A DNA stretch of 64,000 nt from Prochlorococcus marinus CUG1435 (GCA_017644375.1 JAEPLP010000001.1:1501154-1565153), one strand, 5' to 3'. Positions 25,294 through 37,990 are shown, numbered from the stretch's first letter. Made by a program: numbers and translations. The notes: generated from the letters alone by a model not told the origin.

Positions 25294-28200
25294 ATGTTTA
25301 CGCAGGTCCGCTCAGCAAACCGCAGAGTATCTCCTGTTGAGGATAACAAACACAAAGTTGTTATAAAAGCAGTTTATGTTGTCCTTGAGCCACAATACCA
25401 AAATTCCTTAACGGAAGCTGCAAAGTCAATAAATGAGATGAATGGGCCAATAGGCATTGATCTATGTGGTTATCTTATCGAAGAACTTAGAAATGAAAGT
25501 AACTATGAGGATTTTAAAGAAGATATAGCAAATGCAGATATATTTGTTGCTTCTCTAATATTTATAGAAGATCTGGCTCAAAAAGTAGTTGATGCAGTTT
25601 CTCCATACAAAGATAAGCTTAAAGCTTCAATTATCTTTCCCTCTATGCCAGAGGTTATGAGATTGAATAAACTAGGTTCTTTTAGTATGGCCCAACTTGG
25701 TCAATCTAAAAGTATTATTGGAGATTTAATAAAAAAGAAAAAAGAATCTGATGGAGCAAGCTTCCAAGATTCAATGCTGAAACTATTAAATACATTACCT
25801 TCCATACTTAAATATTTACCCGTAGAAAAAGCTCAAGATGCTAGAACATTCATTCTGAGTTTTCAGTACTGGTTAGGTGGTACTACTGAAAATTTAAAAA
25901 ACTTCTTGTTAATGATTTCTGAAAAGTACGCAGTTTCAGAAAACATAAAAGATCAAATAGAAGAATTCAAAATTCAAGACCCTGAGACATTCCCAGATTT
26001 GGGAATTTGGCATCCTCTTGCTCCCTGTATGTTTGAAAGTCTTAAAGAATATCAAAATTGGGAAAATAACAGAAAAGATATAAAACCTAAAGATGATAAA
26101 ACCCCAACAATAGGTTTAGTGCTTCAAAGGAGTCATATAGTTACCGGAGATGATGCTCATTACGTTGCGGTTATTCAGGAACTGGAATATAGAGGAGCAA
26201 GAGTACTTCCTATCTTCTGTGGAGGTTTAGATTTTTCTAAGCCAGTCAATGAATTTTATTATGATTCATTTAATAAGGATATACCTATTGTAGATGGAGT
26301 AGTATCTTTGACAGGATTTGCATTGGTTGGAGGTCCAGCAAGACAAGATCATCCTAAAGCTATTGATGCCCTCAAAAAGTTAAACAGGCCTTATATGGTA
26401 GCACTTCCATTAGTGTTTCAAACTACTCAAGAATGGGAAGATAGCGACTTAGGATTACACCCAGTTCAGGTAGCTCTTCAAATCGCCATTCCTGAACTAG
26501 ATGGGGCTATAGAACCCATAATTCTTTCAGGGCGAGACGATGCCACAGGTAAGGCACATACACTCCAAGATCGAGTAGATGTAATTGCTGAAAGAGCCAT
26601 AAAATGGTCAACTTTAAGAGTAAAAAATAGAAAAGATAAAAAATTAGCTATTACTGTATTTAGTTTTCCTCCAGATAAAGGAAATGTAGGAACGGCAGCA
26701 TATTTGAATGTTTTCGGTTCAATATACAGAGTACTTCTTGAAATGAAGTCAAAAGGTTATCAAATAGAAGGACTTCCAAGTAATTCAAAAGAATTAATGG
26801 AAAAGGTAATTAATAACCCTGAAGCCATGGATGGTTCACCAGAACTAAATATTGCTCATAAAATGTCAGTAAAAGAATATGAAGAGTTCACACCATATTC
26901 ACAAAGACTTGAAGAAAATTGGGGTAAACCCCCTGGCAACCTAAATAGTGACGGACAAAATCTTCTTATATATGGAAAACATTTTGGAAATGTCTTTATA
27001 GGAGTTCAACCTACATTCGGTTATGAAGGTGATCCAATGAGATTACTTTATTCTAGAAGTGCAAGTCCTCACCATGGTTTTGCTGCTTATTACACTTATG
27101 TAGAAAAAATCTGGAGTGCTGATGCTGTTCTTCATTTTGGCACTCACGGCTCACTTGAGTTTATGCCTGGGAAACAGATGGGAATGAGTGATACATGCTA
27201 TCCAGATTCTCTAATAGGATCATTGCCTAATTTGTATTACTATGCTGCGAATAATCCCTCTGAGGCAACAATTGCGAAGAGAAGGGGATATGCCTCAACT
27301 ATTAGCTATCTGACCCCTCCTGCAGAAAATGCTGGACTATATAAGGGACTTAAAGAACTAAGCGAACTCGTCGCTTCATATCAACAATTAAGAGAAAATA
27401 GTAGGGGTATTCAAATTGTAAATGCAATAGTTGAGACTTCTAAACAATGTAATCTTGACAAAGATGTCGAACTTCCTTCAAAACACGTAGAAGAACTTTC
27501 CATAGATGAAAGAGATTTATTTGTTGGGAATGTCTATAAACAGTTAATGGAAATTGAAAGTAGATTATTACCATGTGGTCTCCATACGATTGGAGAAGCT
27601 CCAACTGCAGAAGAGGCGGTAGCAACACTTGTAAATATTGCCTCTATAGAAAGAGAACAAGAGGAGTTAAGATCCCTTCCAGGACTACTTGCAGAATCAA
27701 TAGGTCTGACTATTGAAAAAATTTATGATGGTAATAATAAAGGAGAATTAAAATTTGTAGAGTTAAATGAAAAAATAATTAAAACAGCAAGAGAGTCGAT
27801 TTTTGCAATGGTCAACTCTCTAAAAATTGTTGATGGCAGGGTTTATTTAGAAAAATCACTCCTTTCCAAACTTTTTGACTTCCTCAAAGTGTTTGGCTTA
27901 AATTTACCTACTCCTTGGCTAAGAATCTGTAGATTAAATGGATTTAACGAAGTTAATCAGAAGGAATTAAATAAATTATTTGATTACCTACTTTTCTGTT
28001 TGGAACAGGTCTGTGCAGACCAAGAAATGGATAGCCTCATTAAAGCATTAGATGGGAATTACGTTTTACCTGGACCAGGTGGAGATCCCATAAGAAATCC
28101 AGGTGTTTTGCCCAGTGGTAAAAATATCCATGCCCTTGATCCTCAATCGATTCCAACTACAGCAGCAGTAGCTGCTGCAAAATCTGTTGTTGACAAATTA

Positions 28201-29304
28201 ATTGAAAGACAAAAAGAAGAGCAAGGGAGTTGGCCTGAAACAATAGCTTGTGTTTTATGGGGTACTGACAATATCAAAACTTATGGAGAATCATTGGCAC
28301 AAATCTTATGGTTTGTTGGGGTAAAACCAAAACCAGATTCGGTTGGGAGAATCAACAAATTAGAACTAATACCTTTACAAGAATTAGGTAGGCCAAGAAT
28401 AGATGTAGTAGTTAACTGTTCTGGAGTATTTAGAGATCTATTTATCAATCAAATGGCATTAATAGATCAGGCAGTCAAATTAGCTGCTGAGGCTGATGAA
28501 CCTTTAGAATCAAATTTTGTAAGGAAACATTCATTAGAACAAGCAGAAAAAGAAGGTACCTCTATTAGAGAAGCTTCAGCGAGAGTATTCTCTAATGCAA
28601 GCGGTAGCTACAGTTCAAACGTTAATTTAGCTGTTGAAAATTCAACATGGGAGGAAGAAAATGAATTACAAGAAATGTATTTATCACGAAAAACATATGC
28701 TTTTAATGCAGATAATCCAGGTGAAATGAATCAAAAGAGAGAGGTATTTGAATCTGTAATGAAAACAGCAGATGTTACATTTCAAAACCTTGATTCTTCA
28801 GAAATTTCCCTGACAGATGTAAGTCACTATTTCGACTCAGATCCAACAAAATTAATTAAAACTCTAAGAGATGATGGCAAAGAACCAAATAGCTATATAG
28901 CTGACACTACAACTTCCAATGCACAAGTTAGAACACTCGGAGAAACTATCAGATTAGACTCAAGGACAAAACTTTTAAATCCCAAATGGTATGAAGGTAT
29001 GCTCAAGTCAGGTTATGAGGGAGTTAGAGAACTTTCTAACAGACTTAATTACACTCTTGGTTGGAGTGCAACAAGTGGTCAAGTAGATAATTTTGTATAT
29101 GAAGAAACTAATGAAACATTTATAAATGATGAAGAGATGAGGAAAAGATTAATGGATCTAAACCCGAATAGTTTTAGAAGAATAGTTGGCACTTTACTAG
29201 AGGTTAATGGTAGAGGATATTGGGAAACATCAGATGAAAATATAGAACAGTTAAAAGAACTTTACCAAGAGGTAGAAGATAAAATCGAAGGCGTTAAAGA
29301 ATAA
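25294..29304 (+). CDS. chlH: magnesium chelatase subunit H
   Basis: 1336 residues, the expected size for ChlH, the porphyrin-binding catalytic subunit that with ChlI and ChlD inserts Mg2+ into protoporphyrin IX. Visible family blocks include [15 protein letters not shown], the [20 protein letters not shown] region and a long CobN-like C-terminal half. This is the first committed step toward chlorophyll. AcsF, acting two steps later, is encoded about 13 kb upstream. The gene stands alone and is divergent from dapB. Confidence 0.98.
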   Translation: MFTQVRSANRRVSPVEDNKHKVVIKAVYVVLEPQYQNSLTEAAKSINEMNGPIGIDLCGYLIEELRNESNYEDFKEDIANADIFVASLIFIEDLAQKVVDAVSPYKDKLKASIIFPSMPEVMRLNKLGSFSMAQLGQSKSIIGDLIKKKKESDGASFQDSMLKLLNTLPSILKYLPVEKAQDARTFILSFQYWLGGTTENLKNFLLMISEKYAVSENIKDQIEEFKIQDPETFPDLGIWHPLAPCMFESLKEYQNWENNRKDIKPKDDKTPTIGLVLQRSHIVTGDDAHYVAVIQELEYRGARVLPIFCGGLDFSKPVNEFYYDSFNKDIPIVDGVVSLTGFALVGGPARQDHPKAIDALKKLNRPYMVALPLVFQTTQEWEDSDLGLHPVQVALQIAIPELDGAIEPIILSGRDDATGKAHTLQDRVDVIAERAIKWSTLRVKNRKDKKLAITVFSFPPDKGNVGTAAYLNVFGSIYRVLLEMKSKGYQIEGLPSNSKELMEKVINNPEAMDGSPELNIAHKMSVKEYEEFTPYSQRLEENWGKPPGNLNSDGQNLLIYGKHFGNVFIGVQPTFGYEGDPMRLLYSRSASPHHGFAAYYTYVEKIWSADAVLHFGTHGSLEFMPGKQMGMSDTCYPDSLIGSLPNLYYYAANNPSEATIAKRRGYASTISYLTPPAENAGLYKGLKELSELVASYQQLRENSRGIQIVNAIVETSKQCNLDKDVELPSKHVEELSIDERDLFVGNVYKQLMEIESRLLPCGLHTIGEAPTAEEAVATLVNIASIEREQEELRSLPGLLAESIGLTIEKIYDGNNKGELKFVELNEKIIKTARESIFAMVNSLKIVDGRVYLEKSLLSKLFDFLKVFGLNLPTPWLRICRLNGFNEVNQKELNKLFDYLLFCLEQVCADQEMDSLIKALDGNYVLPGPGGDPIRNPGVLPSGKNIHALDPQSIPTTAAVAAAKSVVDKLIERQKEEQGSWPETIACVLWGTDNIKTYGESLAQILWFVGVKPKPDSVGRINKLELIPLQELGRPRIDVVVNCSGVFRDLFINQMALIDQAVKLAAEADEPLESNFVRKHSLEQAEKEGTSIREASARVFSNASGSYSSNVNLAVENSTWEEENELQEMYLSRKTYAFNADNPGEMNQKREVFESVMKTADVTFQNLDSSEISLTDVSHYFDSDPTKLIKTLRDDGKEPNSYIADTTTSNAQVRTLGETIRLDSRTKLLNPKWYEGMLKSGYEGVRELSNRLNYTLGWSATSGQVDNFVYEETNETFINDEEMRKRLMDLNPNSFRRIVGTLLEVNGRGYWETSDENIEQLKELYQEVEDKIEGVKE

Positions 29305-29311
29305 TATTTTA

Positions 29312-30166
29312 TTACTTTCTGTTAACCCTATCAGAAACTTTTAGAATTTGATAATTCAGTTTTACATTGTGAACTCTCACAATATCGATATTAAAATGTG
29401 AACAAAGACAAGTTATTGCCAATGTTCCAATATCTCTATTTTTAGGATTTATTTCATTTAAAATTTCTCCTATAAATCTTTTCCTTGATGCACCGATTAG
29501 GATTGGGAAATTTAATTTTTTGAATACGTCCAAGTTTTTTAAAATTTCAATATTTTGATTTATATCTTTTGAAAAACCAATTCCAGGATCTACAATAATA
29601 TTATTTTTTGATATTTTTTTTTCTAAAGCATTTTTTATCAGGATCTCAAGAGAGGACTTAACTTCACTTAATACATTATTGTATTTAGAAAGTTCATTCA
29701 TATTTTGACTATTACCGCGACTGTGAGTAATAACAAATGGGCAATTAAATTTTGAAACCACATCCAAAATTTCCTTATCCCTTCTTCCTCCAGTAATATC
29801 ATTTATCCAATTAGCGCCATTTAAAAGTGCTTCGTAAGCAACATCAGAATTAAATGTATCAATAGAAATTAAAACATCTGGATATTCAGATTTTATTAAT
29901 TTTAAATAAGGAATCAACCTTTTTTTTTCTATGCTTGACCCTACTTCTTCGGCTCCAGGCCTAGTACTTTGAGCACCAAGATCAATAATATCAACTCCAT
30001 TATGCAAAAATTGATTAACTTGATCTAATACCTTTTTTGAAGTATTTAAATCTCCACCATCACTAAATGAGTCAGGAGTTAAATTAATAACCCCCATAAT
30101 TGAAGTCTTTTTTCTCCAGCCTTTAGGCCATGGATTTTTCTTATTTGTAATTTGCAATTCTTGCAA
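29312..30166 (-). CDS. folP: dihydropteroate synthase
   Basis: 284 residues with TTG start. The pterin-binding block [14 protein letters not shown], the [11 protein letters not shown] motif and GASRKRFIG near the C-terminus are all present. It condenses para-aminobenzoate with hydroxymethyl-dihydropterin diphosphate to make dihydropteroate for folate. Its start lies 26 bases inside the 3' end of tpiA, so translation is probably coupled. The preceding Trp-rich N-terminal extension (NPWPKGW) is short. Confidence 0.95.
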   Translation of the reverse strand: MQELQITNKKNPWPKGWRKKTSIMGVINLTPDSFSDGGDLNTSKKVLDQVNQFLHNGVDIIDLGAQSTRPGAEEVGSSIEKKRLIPYLKLIKSEYPDVLISIDTFNSDVAYEALLNGANWINDITGGRRDKEILDVVSKFNCPFVITHSRGNSQNMNELSKYNNVLSEVKSSLEILIKNALEKKISKNNIIVDPGIGFSKDINQNIEILKNLDVFKKLNFPILIGASRKRFIGEILNEINPKNRDIGTLAITCLCSHFNIDIVRVHNVKLNYQILKVSDRVNRK

Positions 30167-30866
30167 AACTATTAGGATCTAATGAAGCCCCCCCAACTAA
30201 GACTCCATCTATATCACTCATCGACATGATTTCATCAATATTATTTGGTTTAACTGATCCCCCATATTGAATAATCACATCTTCAAAACCTATTAATTTA
30301 CGAATCAAAGAACAAATCTGATTAGCATCTTTAGCCTCACATGTTTTACCTGTACCAATAGCCCAAATTGGTTCATAGGCAACTATGAGATTTGATGGGT
30401 CTGTATTTTCAAGCCCTTGTTCAACCTGTCTAGTAATAACTCTAATTGCTTCTCCTCTTTCTCTTTGTTCTAATGTTTCTCCAACACAAACTATAGGAGT
30501 AAGTCCACTAGATTGAGCAAAAACTGCTCTTTTATTAATTTGTTCATCACTTTCACTAAAATATTTCCTAGGTTCACTATGACCAACTATTGCATATGAA
30601 ACTCCATGCTCTAAAAGCATTTTTGGAGATATTTCAGCTGTAAATGCTCCTTTATCTTCCCAATGAATATTTTGACTGGAAATATTTAAATAATCGAAAT
30701 CAGAATGATTAGCAACGGTTGAAATAGCTGTAAAAGGTGGAGCAATAACAATTTTGCGATCATCCATTATGTTTTTTATTAAAGGGATGAACTCCTCCAA
30801 ATATGACTTTGCTTCAGCACAAGTCATGTGCATTTTCCAATTACCAGCAATAACAGATTTTCTCAA
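30141..30866 (-). CDS. tpiA: triosephosphate isomerase
   Basis: 241 residues. It begins with the active-site GNWKMH, has the catalytic His in YAIVGHSE, the catalytic Glu in [11 protein letters not shown], and the phosphate-gripping GGSVKPNN and [10 protein letters not shown] loops. It interconverts dihydroxyacetone phosphate and glyceraldehyde 3-phosphate in the Calvin cycle and glycolysis. The position after GHSE reads Pro-Arg rather than the more usual Arg-Arg. It is upstream of folP and overlaps it. Confidence 0.97.
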   Translation of the reverse strand: MRKSVIAGNWKMHMTCAEAKSYLEEFIPLIKNIMDDRKIVIAPPFTAISTVANHSDFDYLNISSQNIHWEDKGAFTAEISPKMLLEHGVSYAIVGHSEPRKYFSESDEQINKRAVFAQSSGLTPIVCVGETLEQRERGEAIRVITRQVEQGLENTDPSNLIVAYEPIWAIGTGKTCEAKDANQICSLIRKLIGFEDVIIQYGGSVKPNNIDEIMSMSDIDGVLVGGASLDPNSFARIANYK

Positions 30867-30918
30867 AATATTATCTCCAAGAAAATTATATTAATATAGA
30901 TTGAGCTTAATCTGCTAT

Positions 30919-31095
30919 CTATTCAAAAATTAATTCATTTTTTAGAAATATAACTTTATCTCCCTTTTTTAACTTTCTCCCTCTACGAGTTTCAATTACA
31001 CCATTAACTATGACAGAACCAGAATTAATAAGAATTTTAGCCTCACCTCCAGAAGATACCAAATTTTTCCATTTTAAGAATTGAACTAATTTCAT
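30919..31095 (-). CDS. S4-domain RNA-binding protein, YbcJ/RlbA-like, 58 aa
   Basis: A complete S4 domain in 58 residues: MKLVQFLKWKNLVSSGGEAK, then ILINSGSVIVNGVIETRRGR, then KLKKGDKV. The GSVxVNGxxETRRGRK pattern is diagnostic of the small stand-alone S4 proteins that bind RNA. The gene precedes tpiA on the same strand by about 50 bases. Exact RNA target unknown. Confidence 0.85.
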   Translation of the reverse strand: MKLVQFLKWKNLVSSGGEAKILINSGSVIVNGVIETRRGRKLKKGDKVIFLKNELIFE

Positions 31096-31153
31096 TGTTT
31101 TTTATACCAGAAGATATTGATAAAGTAGGATTAATAATAAAATATATAATATC

Positions 31154-32860
31154 TTGAGATTAATACCTCCAGTCAGACCATATTCAAATAGGTTTATTAA
31201 AGGTTTTCTTTGCATGCTTATTTACGTAGCTTGTTGGCCTTTGCTAGCTTATTTTGCAGGAAACTTAATCCCAGCAATTGGATCTGGTAATCTTTCAAAA
31301 GTTTCTAGCATAATAATTAAGTCTTTAGTAGTATTTTTAATTCAAAAAACTGCTCAATTTGGACAAGATGTTTTCATAGCTAAACCTTCATTAGAAATAA
31401 GTGAAGTAATGAGAGGAAATTTATTTAGCAAAATTCAAAAAATAGATATGAATTCTGTTAAAAAAATATCCGCAGGAGATATCACATATAGACTTACAGA
31501 AGATGTAGATAGAGTAAGCGAAGTAATTTATAAAACAGCTCAGGATACTATTCCTTGTACCTTACAATTATTGGCTGTAATAATATATATGTTTTATTTA
31601 GATTGGTCACTTACAATATCAACATTTGTATTGGCACCACTGATTATTCTTTCAGTTAATAGTTTTGGGAAAAGAGTTTTATTTGCTTCTGAAAAGAGTC
31701 AAGAGACAACAAGTAACTTAGCAGGTTTAATAGGCGAATCTATGAATGGCATGTCAACAATAAGAGCTTTTGCTGCCGAAAATTGGATTGAGAATAGATT
31801 TTATAAAAGGTTAAGTGCGAATAAAAATGCAAAATTTAAAACATTAAAATTACTTGCATATCAACATCCAGTCGTAGGGTTTATAGAAGCATTTGGAATA
31901 TTAGCAATATTAGGTTTAGGCGCAGCAAGAATTAACCTAGGGCTTCTAACAAGTGAAGAATTTAGTAGTTTTTTTGCTGCAATACTAATGCTTATTGATC
32001 CAATAAGTCATGTAAGTACAAATTTTAATGACTATAAACAAGCAGAGGCTTCGATTAAAAGGTTGAAAAAAATAAATTTAGAACCTATTGAAGATGATAA
32101 AGAAGATTTAATAAGGGTATCAAATATTGAAGGGGGAATAAGTTTCAAGAAAGTTAATTTTGAGTACAAAAAAAATAATCAAGTTCTTAGAAATATAAAT
32201 TTAGAAATTAAAAAAGGGGAAGTTACGGCTTTTGTTGGAGCTTCGGGGGCTGGCAAAAGTACAATGATGGCTTTGATATTAAAATTTATAACTCCAAATT
32301 ATGGAGATGTATTTATTGATAATATAAATCTTAAATTATTAAAAACAAAAGACATAAGAAAAAACATTGCTCTAGTTCAACAACAGCCTTTTTTATTTTC
32401 GGGAAAAATTATTGATGTAATAAAAATGGGTAGGAAATTTACTAAAGAAGAAGTTATAGAATCAGCAAAAATAGCTAATGCTCACCTCTTCATTCAAAAG
32501 CTACCAGATAAATATGAAACTGAAATAACTGAAAGAGGGTCAAATTTTTCAGGAGGTCAGATCCAAAGGATAGCTATTGCAAGAGCAATTCTTGGAAACC
32601 CATCAATTCTCCTTTTAGATGAAGCTACTAGTGCATTAGATGCAGAATCAGAATCAGAAGTTCAAGAAGGACTCAACCGAGCAATGAAAAATAGAACTGT
32701 TATCGTAATTGCTCATAGATTAGCCACAACTCAAGAGGCAGATAAGATTGTTGTATTCGATAAAGGTGAAATAATTGAGGTTGGAAAACATATTGATTTA
32801 CTAAATAAAAAAGGAATTTATAAAGAATTATGTGAAAAACAGTTGATAAAAAAAATATAA
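31154..32860 (+). CDS. ABC exporter, fused membrane and ATPase domains
   Basis: 568 residues beginning at a TTG codon (MRLIPPVRPYS). Six membrane helices occupy about residues 15-280. The nucleotide-binding domain has Walker A GASGAGKST near 365, signature NFSGGQIQR near 465, and Walker B ILLLDEATSALD near 487. This is the half-transporter type (MsbA/LmrA/ATM group) that works as a homodimer to export lipids, peptides or drugs; the substrate is not evident. It stands alone, divergent from the S4 gene. Confidence 0.92.
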   Translation: MRLIPPVRPYSNRFIKGFLCMLIYVACWPLLAYFAGNLIPAIGSGNLSKVSSIIIKSLVVFLIQKTAQFGQDVFIAKPSLEISEVMRGNLFSKIQKIDMNSVKKISAGDITYRLTEDVDRVSEVIYKTAQDTIPCTLQLLAVIIYMFYLDWSLTISTFVLAPLIILSVNSFGKRVLFASEKSQETTSNLAGLIGESMNGMSTIRAFAAENWIENRFYKRLSANKNAKFKTLKLLAYQHPVVGFIEAFGILAILGLGAARINLGLLTSEEFSSFFAAILMLIDPISHVSTNFNDYKQAEASIKRLKKINLEPIEDDKEDLIRVSNIEGGISFKKVNFEYKKNNQVLRNINLEIKKGEVTAFVGASGAGKSTMMALILKFITPNYGDVFIDNINLKLLKTKDIRKNIALVQQQPFLFSGKIIDVIKMGRKFTKEEVIESAKIANAHLFIQKLPDKYETEITERGSNFSGGQIQRIAIARAILGNPSILLLDEATSALDAESESEVQEGLNRAMKNRTVIVIAHRLATTQEADKIVVFDKGEIIEVGKHIDLLNKKGIYKELCEKQLIKKI

Positions 32861-32890
32861 CTCTATTTTATTTAGTAAATACTTAAACCT

Positions 32891-33103
32891 ATGAGTGAAA
32901 TCAAAAATGATTCAAAAAACCCAGTTTTAACCTTTGAAGGGAAAAAATATTTAATAAATGAACTTTCTAATGAGATAAAAGAATCTATAAAAGCTTTGCA
33001 AATAGCGGAAACACAACTTAAGATGCATGAGGATACTTTGAAATTACTTTCAATAAGTCGAAATGCTTTAGCTAATCAATTAAGAGATAAATTAAAAAAT
33101 TAA
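32891..33103 (+). CDS. DUF6447-like small protein, 70 aa
   Basis: A strand segment VLTFEGKKYLINELSNEIKE is followed by a long helix (about 33-68) with regular hydrophobic spacing. The pattern of dGkxYxldeLs followed by ALQIAETQLKMHEDTL resembles DUF6447, small proteins seen in marine cyanobacteria and their phages. Function unknown. It lies 30 bases after the ABC exporter and converges with carB. Confidence 0.6.
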   Translation: MSEIKNDSKNPVLTFEGKKYLINELSNEIKESIKALQIAETQLKMHEDTLKLLSISRNALANQLRDKLKN

Positions 33104-33111
33104 TATTAAAT

Positions 33112-36100
33112 TTAATAATTATGGATTTCTTGTAGAGAGTACGTATCTATCTTATTGCTTTGCAAAGCTTTTATCGCTTTAATGGCGGCCTTTGCTCCTG
33201 GAATAGTTGTAAAAGTAGGAATATTATATTCTAAAGCAGCACGTCTTAAATATGCATCATCATGAAGAGCCTGAGATCCTATTGGAGTATTAATTATTAA
33301 TTGAACAAGTCCCGAGCGAATTAGGTCCTCTATATTAGGTCGGCCTTCATGTACTTTTAACACTTTTTCAACTTTAATTCCTAAATCTAACAAATACGCA
33401 GAAGTTCCTTTTGTTGCGATTAATTTAAATCCTAATATCAACAATTCCCGAGCAATTTCTTCAAGATTTTTTTTATCTAAATCGTTTGTAGACAGAAAAG
33501 CTACTCCCTCAGAGGGAACACCATTTCCTGCTGCCAATTCGGACTTTGCATAAGCAATCCCAAAATCTTTAGCTAAACCCATAACTTCTCCAGTAGATTT
33601 CATTTCAGGACCAAGAAGTGTATCAGAGCCAGGAAATCTTTTAAAAGGCAAAACAGCTTCTTTAACTGCTTGATATTTTGGAAAAAATTCTTCAGTAAAG
33701 TTAATATCTTCTAATGTATAACCTTGCATTAACTGGGTAGCTAATTTGGCTACTGGCTTACCTATCGCTTTTGAAACGAATGGAACTGTTCTTGAAGCTC
33801 TTGGATTGGCTTCAAGAATAAATAGTTTGTTTTCTTCATTATTTAAATTTGTCACTGCAAATTGCAAATTAATTAAACCAACAACATTTAGTCTTTTTGC
33901 AATTAATTTTGTCCAGTGCCTAACCGTATCTAAAGTGGAAGCTGAAAGGGAAATAGAGGGTAAACAACAAGCTGAATCTCCAGAATGAATTCCTGCCGGT
34001 TCCACATGTTCCATTAGGCCGGCAATAACTACCGAACCAACTGAATCACATAAAGCATCAACATCTATCTCAATAGCATTATTCAAATATTGATCAAGGA
34101 GGATTGGATGCTCAGGCGATACCTTAACTGCTTCAGAAATGTATCTTGACAATTCATCTTCATCTTTAACGATTTCCATTGCCCTGCCTCCTAAAACATA
34201 AGAGGGTCTCACAACTAAGGGGAATCCAATTTTTTTAGCTACAATTTCTGCCTCATTTTGATTACGAGCTATACCGTTTAAAGGTTGCCTAATACCTAAT
34301 TCCTCAAGAATTTTTGTAAATTCCTCTCTATCTTCAGCTAAATCTATAGAGATTGGGGAGGTTCCAAGAATTTTTGTTCCAGTTTTGAGCCCTTCATTAG
34401 TTTTAAGCCATTTAAATAAAGGTAAAGATAATTTCAGAGGTGTTTGTCCTCCAAATTGAACAATCAAACCATATGGATTTTCAACTTCTATTATGTTAAG
34501 TACATCCTCCAAAGTCACAGGTTCAAAATATAAAATATCGCTAGTATCGTAATCTGTTGAGACTGTTTCAGGATTACTATTAACCATTATTGTTTTGCAA
34601 CCATTTATAGAAGCTTGATATGAAGCATGACAACAACAATAATCAAATTCTATTCCTTGACCAATTCTGTTTGGACCTCCTCCTAGAATCATAATTTTTT
34701 TTGATACATTATTTTTTGAAATCTCACTATCAAAATTTTGAGAATTTAAATTTATAAAAGATTCTTCATAAGTTGAATAATGATAAGGAGTTGAGGAGGA
34801 GAACTCTGCTGAACAAGTATCAACAGTTTTATAAATTGGTATTATGTTAAGTTCTTTTCTATATTTTCTAATTTCAAAAAAATCATTACAAGTTAACTTC
34901 GCTATTTGTTGATCTGAAAAACCTAATTGTTTAGCATGTAGCATCAAATCTCTATCTAGATCATAAAGTTCTTTCCCTTTTAAAAAATAATATTCAAAAT
35001 TAAAAATATTTCGTAATTTTTCTATAAACCATAAATCTATGTTAGTGACTTCTTGAATATAAGAATTAGTTTTTCCAAGCTCCATAGCTTTTTTGATTAT
35101 GAGAATTCTTTCAGATGTAGGGATTCTTAAACTATTATTTAAATCATTCTCGTTCTTAAATTCATCTAGTGAATCACATTCCCATCCATAAATATCTACT
35201 TCTAAGGACCTTAATGCTTTCTGAAATGATTCTTCAAAAGATCGACCGATTGCCATTGACTCTCCTACCGATTTCATAGCAGTGCTTAAGGCATTTGAAG
35301 AACCTTTAAACTTTTCAAAAGCAAACCTAGGAATTTTGGTAACAATGTAATCAATTGAAGGTTCAAAACATGCAGGTGTTTTTTTGGTGATATCATTAAT
35401 AATCTCATCAAGTGTATAGCCAACAGATAATAAAGCTGCAATTTTTGCTATTGGGAATCCAGTTGCTTTACTTGCCAAAGCAGAGGATCTACTTACACGA
35501 GGATTCATTTCTATGACAATTACTTCTCCATTAGTTGGATTTAATGCAAATTGAATATTACTCCCTCCAGTTTCAACTCCTACCTCTCTAATGATTTTTA
35601 ATGATAAGTCCCTTAACCTCTGATACTCCTTATCTGTTAATGTCTGCGCAGGAGCTACAGTAATTGAGTCTCCAGTGTGCACACCCATTGGGTCTAAATT
35701 CTCAATACTGCAAACTATTACCACATTATCTGCTTTATCTCTCATAACCTCTAATTCAAACTCTTTCCAGCCGATAAGTGATTTTTCAATCAATATTTGA
35801 CTGCTTGGACTTTCCTCTAAACCTGTTTTACATAATTCCGAAAATTCTTCAAGGTTATAAGCAATACCACCTCCTACACCACCCAAAGTAAAAGCTGGCC
35901 TTATTATAAGGGGATAAGAATTGATATTTTTTGAAACCTCTATAGCCTCAGTTAGGTTAGAAGCTATACCAGAGGGACATACATTAACATTTATTTTTTC
36001 CATCGATTCTTTAAATAATTTTCTATCTTCAGCTTTGTTAATAGCTTCTAAATCAGCCCCAATTAGTTCAACATTATTATTTTTTAAAAAGTCTGATTCT

Positions 36101-36408
36101 GATAATTTCACCGCAAGATTCAATGCAGTTTGACCTCCCATAGTAGGTAGAATTGCATCAGGTTTTTCTCTTAAGATAATCTGAGAAACGATTTCAGGAG
36201 TCAATGGCTCTATATACGTTTTGCTTGCAATTTCAGGATCAGTCATTATTGATGCTGGATTTGAATTTATCAATATAATTTCATAACCAGCTTTTTTTAA
36301 AGCTTTGCAAGCTTGAGTACCAGAATAATCAAATTCACAAGCTTGTCCTATAACAATTGGGCCTGAACCTAGAATAAGAATTCGTTTAATATCACCTCTT
36401 TGAGGCAT
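33112..36408 (-). CDS. carB: carbamoyl-phosphate synthase large subunit
   Basis: 1098 residues with two homologous ATP-grasp halves. The first begins [20 protein letters not shown] and the second [22 protein letters not shown]-terminal MGS-like allosteric domain with the ATKGTSAYL block closes the protein. CarB makes carbamoyl phosphate from bicarbonate, ammonia and two ATP for arginine and pyrimidines, with ammonia supplied by CarA (not in this window). Normal length. Confidence 0.98.
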   Translation of the reverse strand: MPQRGDIKRILILGSGPIVIGQACEFDYSGTQACKALKKAGYEIILINSNPASIMTDPEIASKTYIEPLTPEIVSQIILREKPDAILPTMGGQTALNLAVKLSESDFLKNNNVELIGADLEAINKAEDRKLFKESMEKINVNVCPSGIASNLTEAIEVSKNINSYPLIIRPAFTLGGVGGGIAYNLEEFSELCKTGLEESPSSQILIEKSLIGWKEFELEVMRDKADNVVIVCSIENLDPMGVHTGDSITVAPAQTLTDKEYQRLRDLSLKIIREVGVETGGSNIQFALNPTNGEVIVIEMNPRVSRSSALASKATGFPIAKIAALLSVGYTLDEIINDITKKTPACFEPSIDYIVTKIPRFAFEKFKGSSNALSTAMKSVGESMAIGRSFEESFQKALRSLEVDIYGWECDSLDEFKNENDLNNSLRIPTSERILIIKKAMELGKTNSYIQEVTNIDLWFIEKLRNIFNFEYYFLKGKELYDLDRDLMLHAKQLGFSDQQIAKLTCNDFFEIRKYRKELNIIPIYKTVDTCSAEFSSSTPYHYSTYEESFINLNSQNFDSEISKNNVSKKIMILGGGPNRIGQGIEFDYCCCHASYQASINGCKTIMVNSNPETVSTDYDTSDILYFEPVTLEDVLNIIEVENPYGLIVQFGGQTPLKLSLPLFKWLKTNEGLKTGTKILGTSPISIDLAEDREEFTKILEELGIRQPLNGIARNQNEAEIVAKKIGFPLVVRPSYVLGGRAMEIVKDEDELSRYISEAVKVSPEHPILLDQYLNNAIEIDVDALCDSVGSVVIAGLMEHVEPAGIHSGDSACCLPSISLSASTLDTVRHWTKLIAKRLNVVGLINLQFAVTNLNNEENKLFILEANPRASRTVPFVSKAIGKPVAKLATQLMQGYTLEDINFTEEFFPKYQAVKEAVLPFKRFPGSDTLLGPEMKSTGEVMGLAKDFGIAYAKSELAAGNGVPSEGVAFLSTNDLDKKNLEEIARELLILGFKLIATKGTSAYLLDLGIKVEKVLKVHEGRPNIEDLIRSGLVQLIINTPIGSQALHDDAYLRRAALEYNIPTFTTIPGAKAAIKAIKALQSNKIDTYSLQEIHNY

Positions 36409-36516
36409 AATTTAAAAACATCATTTATTTCATGCTACTTATAAATCATCAGATGTTAATCAAGTTACTTGAAAAGCAACATTTGTTTCTATAGTATTGA
36501 AAGAAATAAATTTTTT

Positions 36517-37155
36517 ATGAGCGAACTTCAACGGCTTAAAAGTTTGTTGCCTCCAGAGAATGAAAGTTGGGTATTTATTGAAGCTGCTGCTGCTATAGAC
36601 CCACCGTTAATTACACTTGAGGAAATTGGTCGTGACGAAGTAGAAATCCAAATTGATTTAGATGAATGGGATAACTTTGCTATTGACCACAGAAATTTAT
36701 TATTTTGGCATGAGGTAGGTAAAATTCAGAATGACACTATTCCAAGAGATGGTTGGGAGATGGCAGCTCTTGCAATAGGCCTTGGAGGGGCAATTGGTGA
36801 ATTGTGGGTACAAGATGGATTACTTTTATTATTAGCCCTTGGGTTATCAAGTTTTGCAGGATATAGACTATATATAAAAAATAATTCTGAAAAAAAACTC
36901 CAAGATGCTATTTTTGCAGATGAAAGAGCCATAGATCTTGCTTGCAGATTTGGATATAGTGTTCCAAATGCTTATAAAAGTCTTGGAGGAGCATTAAAAG
37001 AGTTAATAGATAAAACAAGAAAAAAGAAAAAAAGAAGTTTCTTTGAGGATAGATTAGATGCATTAAGAAAAAGTGCTGAAAAAGCTAGATCAGAATTATC
37101 CCAGCAAGAAGGTTCAGAAAAATCAGTCTCAAGTGAAAATGTATATGGACAATAA
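36517..37155 (+). CDS. DUF3318 family membrane-associated protein
   Basis: Starting at the ATG of MSELQRLKSLLPPE gives 212 residues. A start 16 codons upstream is open but adds an atypical leader. The domain contains WVFIEAAAAIDPPLITLEE, LFWHEVGKIQNDT and two hydrophobic stretches around 85-125. A charged helical tail rich in Lys/Arg follows. This fits the cyanobacterial DUF3318 family; function unknown. The end overlaps rsfS by about 17 bases. Confidence 0.75.
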   Translation: MSELQRLKSLLPPENESWVFIEAAAAIDPPLITLEEIGRDEVEIQIDLDEWDNFAIDHRNLLFWHEVGKIQNDTIPRDGWEMAALAIGLGGAIGELWVQDGLLLLLALGLSSFAGYRLYIKNNSEKKLQDAIFADERAIDLACRFGYSVPNAYKSLGGALKELIDKTRKKKKRSFFEDRLDALRKSAEKARSELSQQEGSEKSVSSENVYGQ

Positions 37156-37489
37156 AAGTTTAGTTCTAATGGCGGCTAAAGCATGTGATGAAAAAAAGGC
37201 AAAGGATATTAAACTTATAAAAATAGATAAAGTATCTTTCATAAGCGAATGGATATTAATTGCAGAGGGATTATCTGATGTACAAGTAAGGGCAATAACA
37301 AACTCTGTAGAGGGAGAGTTGAGAGATAAGGCCAGAATTGAACCAATAAGAAAAGAAGGAGTTAATGAAGCTAAATGGGCTTTACTTGATTATGGTGATT
37401 TAATTGTAAATATTTTTCAACCAGAAATAAGAAAATTTTATGATCTTGAGTCATTCTGGAGTAATGGAGATAATCTTATATTTCCATAA
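37139..37489 (+). CDS. rsfS: ribosomal silencing factor RsfS (Iojap family)
   Basis: 116 residues from the ATG at 37139; a second ATG two codons later is equally possible. The Iojap fold is evident from AAKACDEKKAKDIKLIKIDK, the FISEWILIAEG strand, and LLDYGDLIVNIFQPEIRKFY near the C-terminus. RsfS binds uL14 and blocks subunit joining when nutrients are low. It overlaps the end of the DUF3318 gene, suggesting coupled translation. Confidence 0.93.
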   Translation: MYMDNKSLVLMAAKACDEKKAKDIKLIKIDKVSFISEWILIAEGLSDVQVRAITNSVEGELRDKARIEPIRKEGVNEAKWALLDYGDLIVNIFQPEIRKFYDLESFWSNGDNLIFP

Positions 37490-37498
37490 TTTTTATTT

Positions 37499-37990
37499 AT
37501 GAATGACTCTATATGTCCAGTTCCTAGGGAGCAACAACCAACAAATGAATTTATCGAATTATCAAAATCAACTATTTTTTCTTGGCCAAAAACAAAAAAA
37601 TCTCTAACTATTGTATTGATTAAATTCTGGCTCGGTGCATTTGCCTTGTTTCTTATTATTTCTTCTGGAAGTATTTATTTCAAAACATCCATTTTAAAAT
37701 ATACTCTATTGAGTTTATTTAGTAGCATATCAGTCCCTCTTTTAATTTCTATAAGGTTATATCTTGGTTGGAATCATGTATTTAAAAGATTGAATTCTGA
37801 AAGAGTTGAGTACGAAGAATCAGGTTGGTATGACGGTCAAGTATGGGAAAAACCATTAGTTCTAAAAGAAAAAGAATCACTTATTGCCTCAATAGAAGTT
37901 AAACCTATCTTAAAAAATTTAATTCAAACTTTTTCTATATTCTTAATCTTAGCTTTATCAGGAATTTTACTTTTTCAATATAATTTCTAA
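37499..37990 (+). CDS. CGLD27/Ycf36 (DUF1230) family membrane protein
   Basis: 163 residues beginning CPVPREQQPTNEFIELSKS, the diagnostic CPVPxEQxPxxE opening of the CGLD27/Ycf36 family found in cyanobacteria and green plastids. Three hydrophobic segments follow (about 40-60, 67-88 and 141-160), with a conserved ESGWYDGQVWEKP loop between the second and third. Plant members have been linked to iron homeostasis and photosynthesis; role here inferred only by family. Confidence 0.87.
   Translation: MNDSICPVPREQQPTNEFIELSKSTIFSWPKTKKSLTIVLIKFWLGAFALFLIISSGSIYFKTSILKYTLLSLFSSISVPLLISIRLYLGWNHVFKRLNSERVEYEESGWYDGQVWEKPLVLKEKESLIASIEVKPILKNLIQTFSIFLILALSGILLFQYNF

Noticed and set aside
29312..30166. 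The possibility that folP is truncated by its overlap with tpiA.
   Set aside because: All dihydropteroate synthase motifs are present and the overlap of 26 bases only affects the short N-terminal leader.
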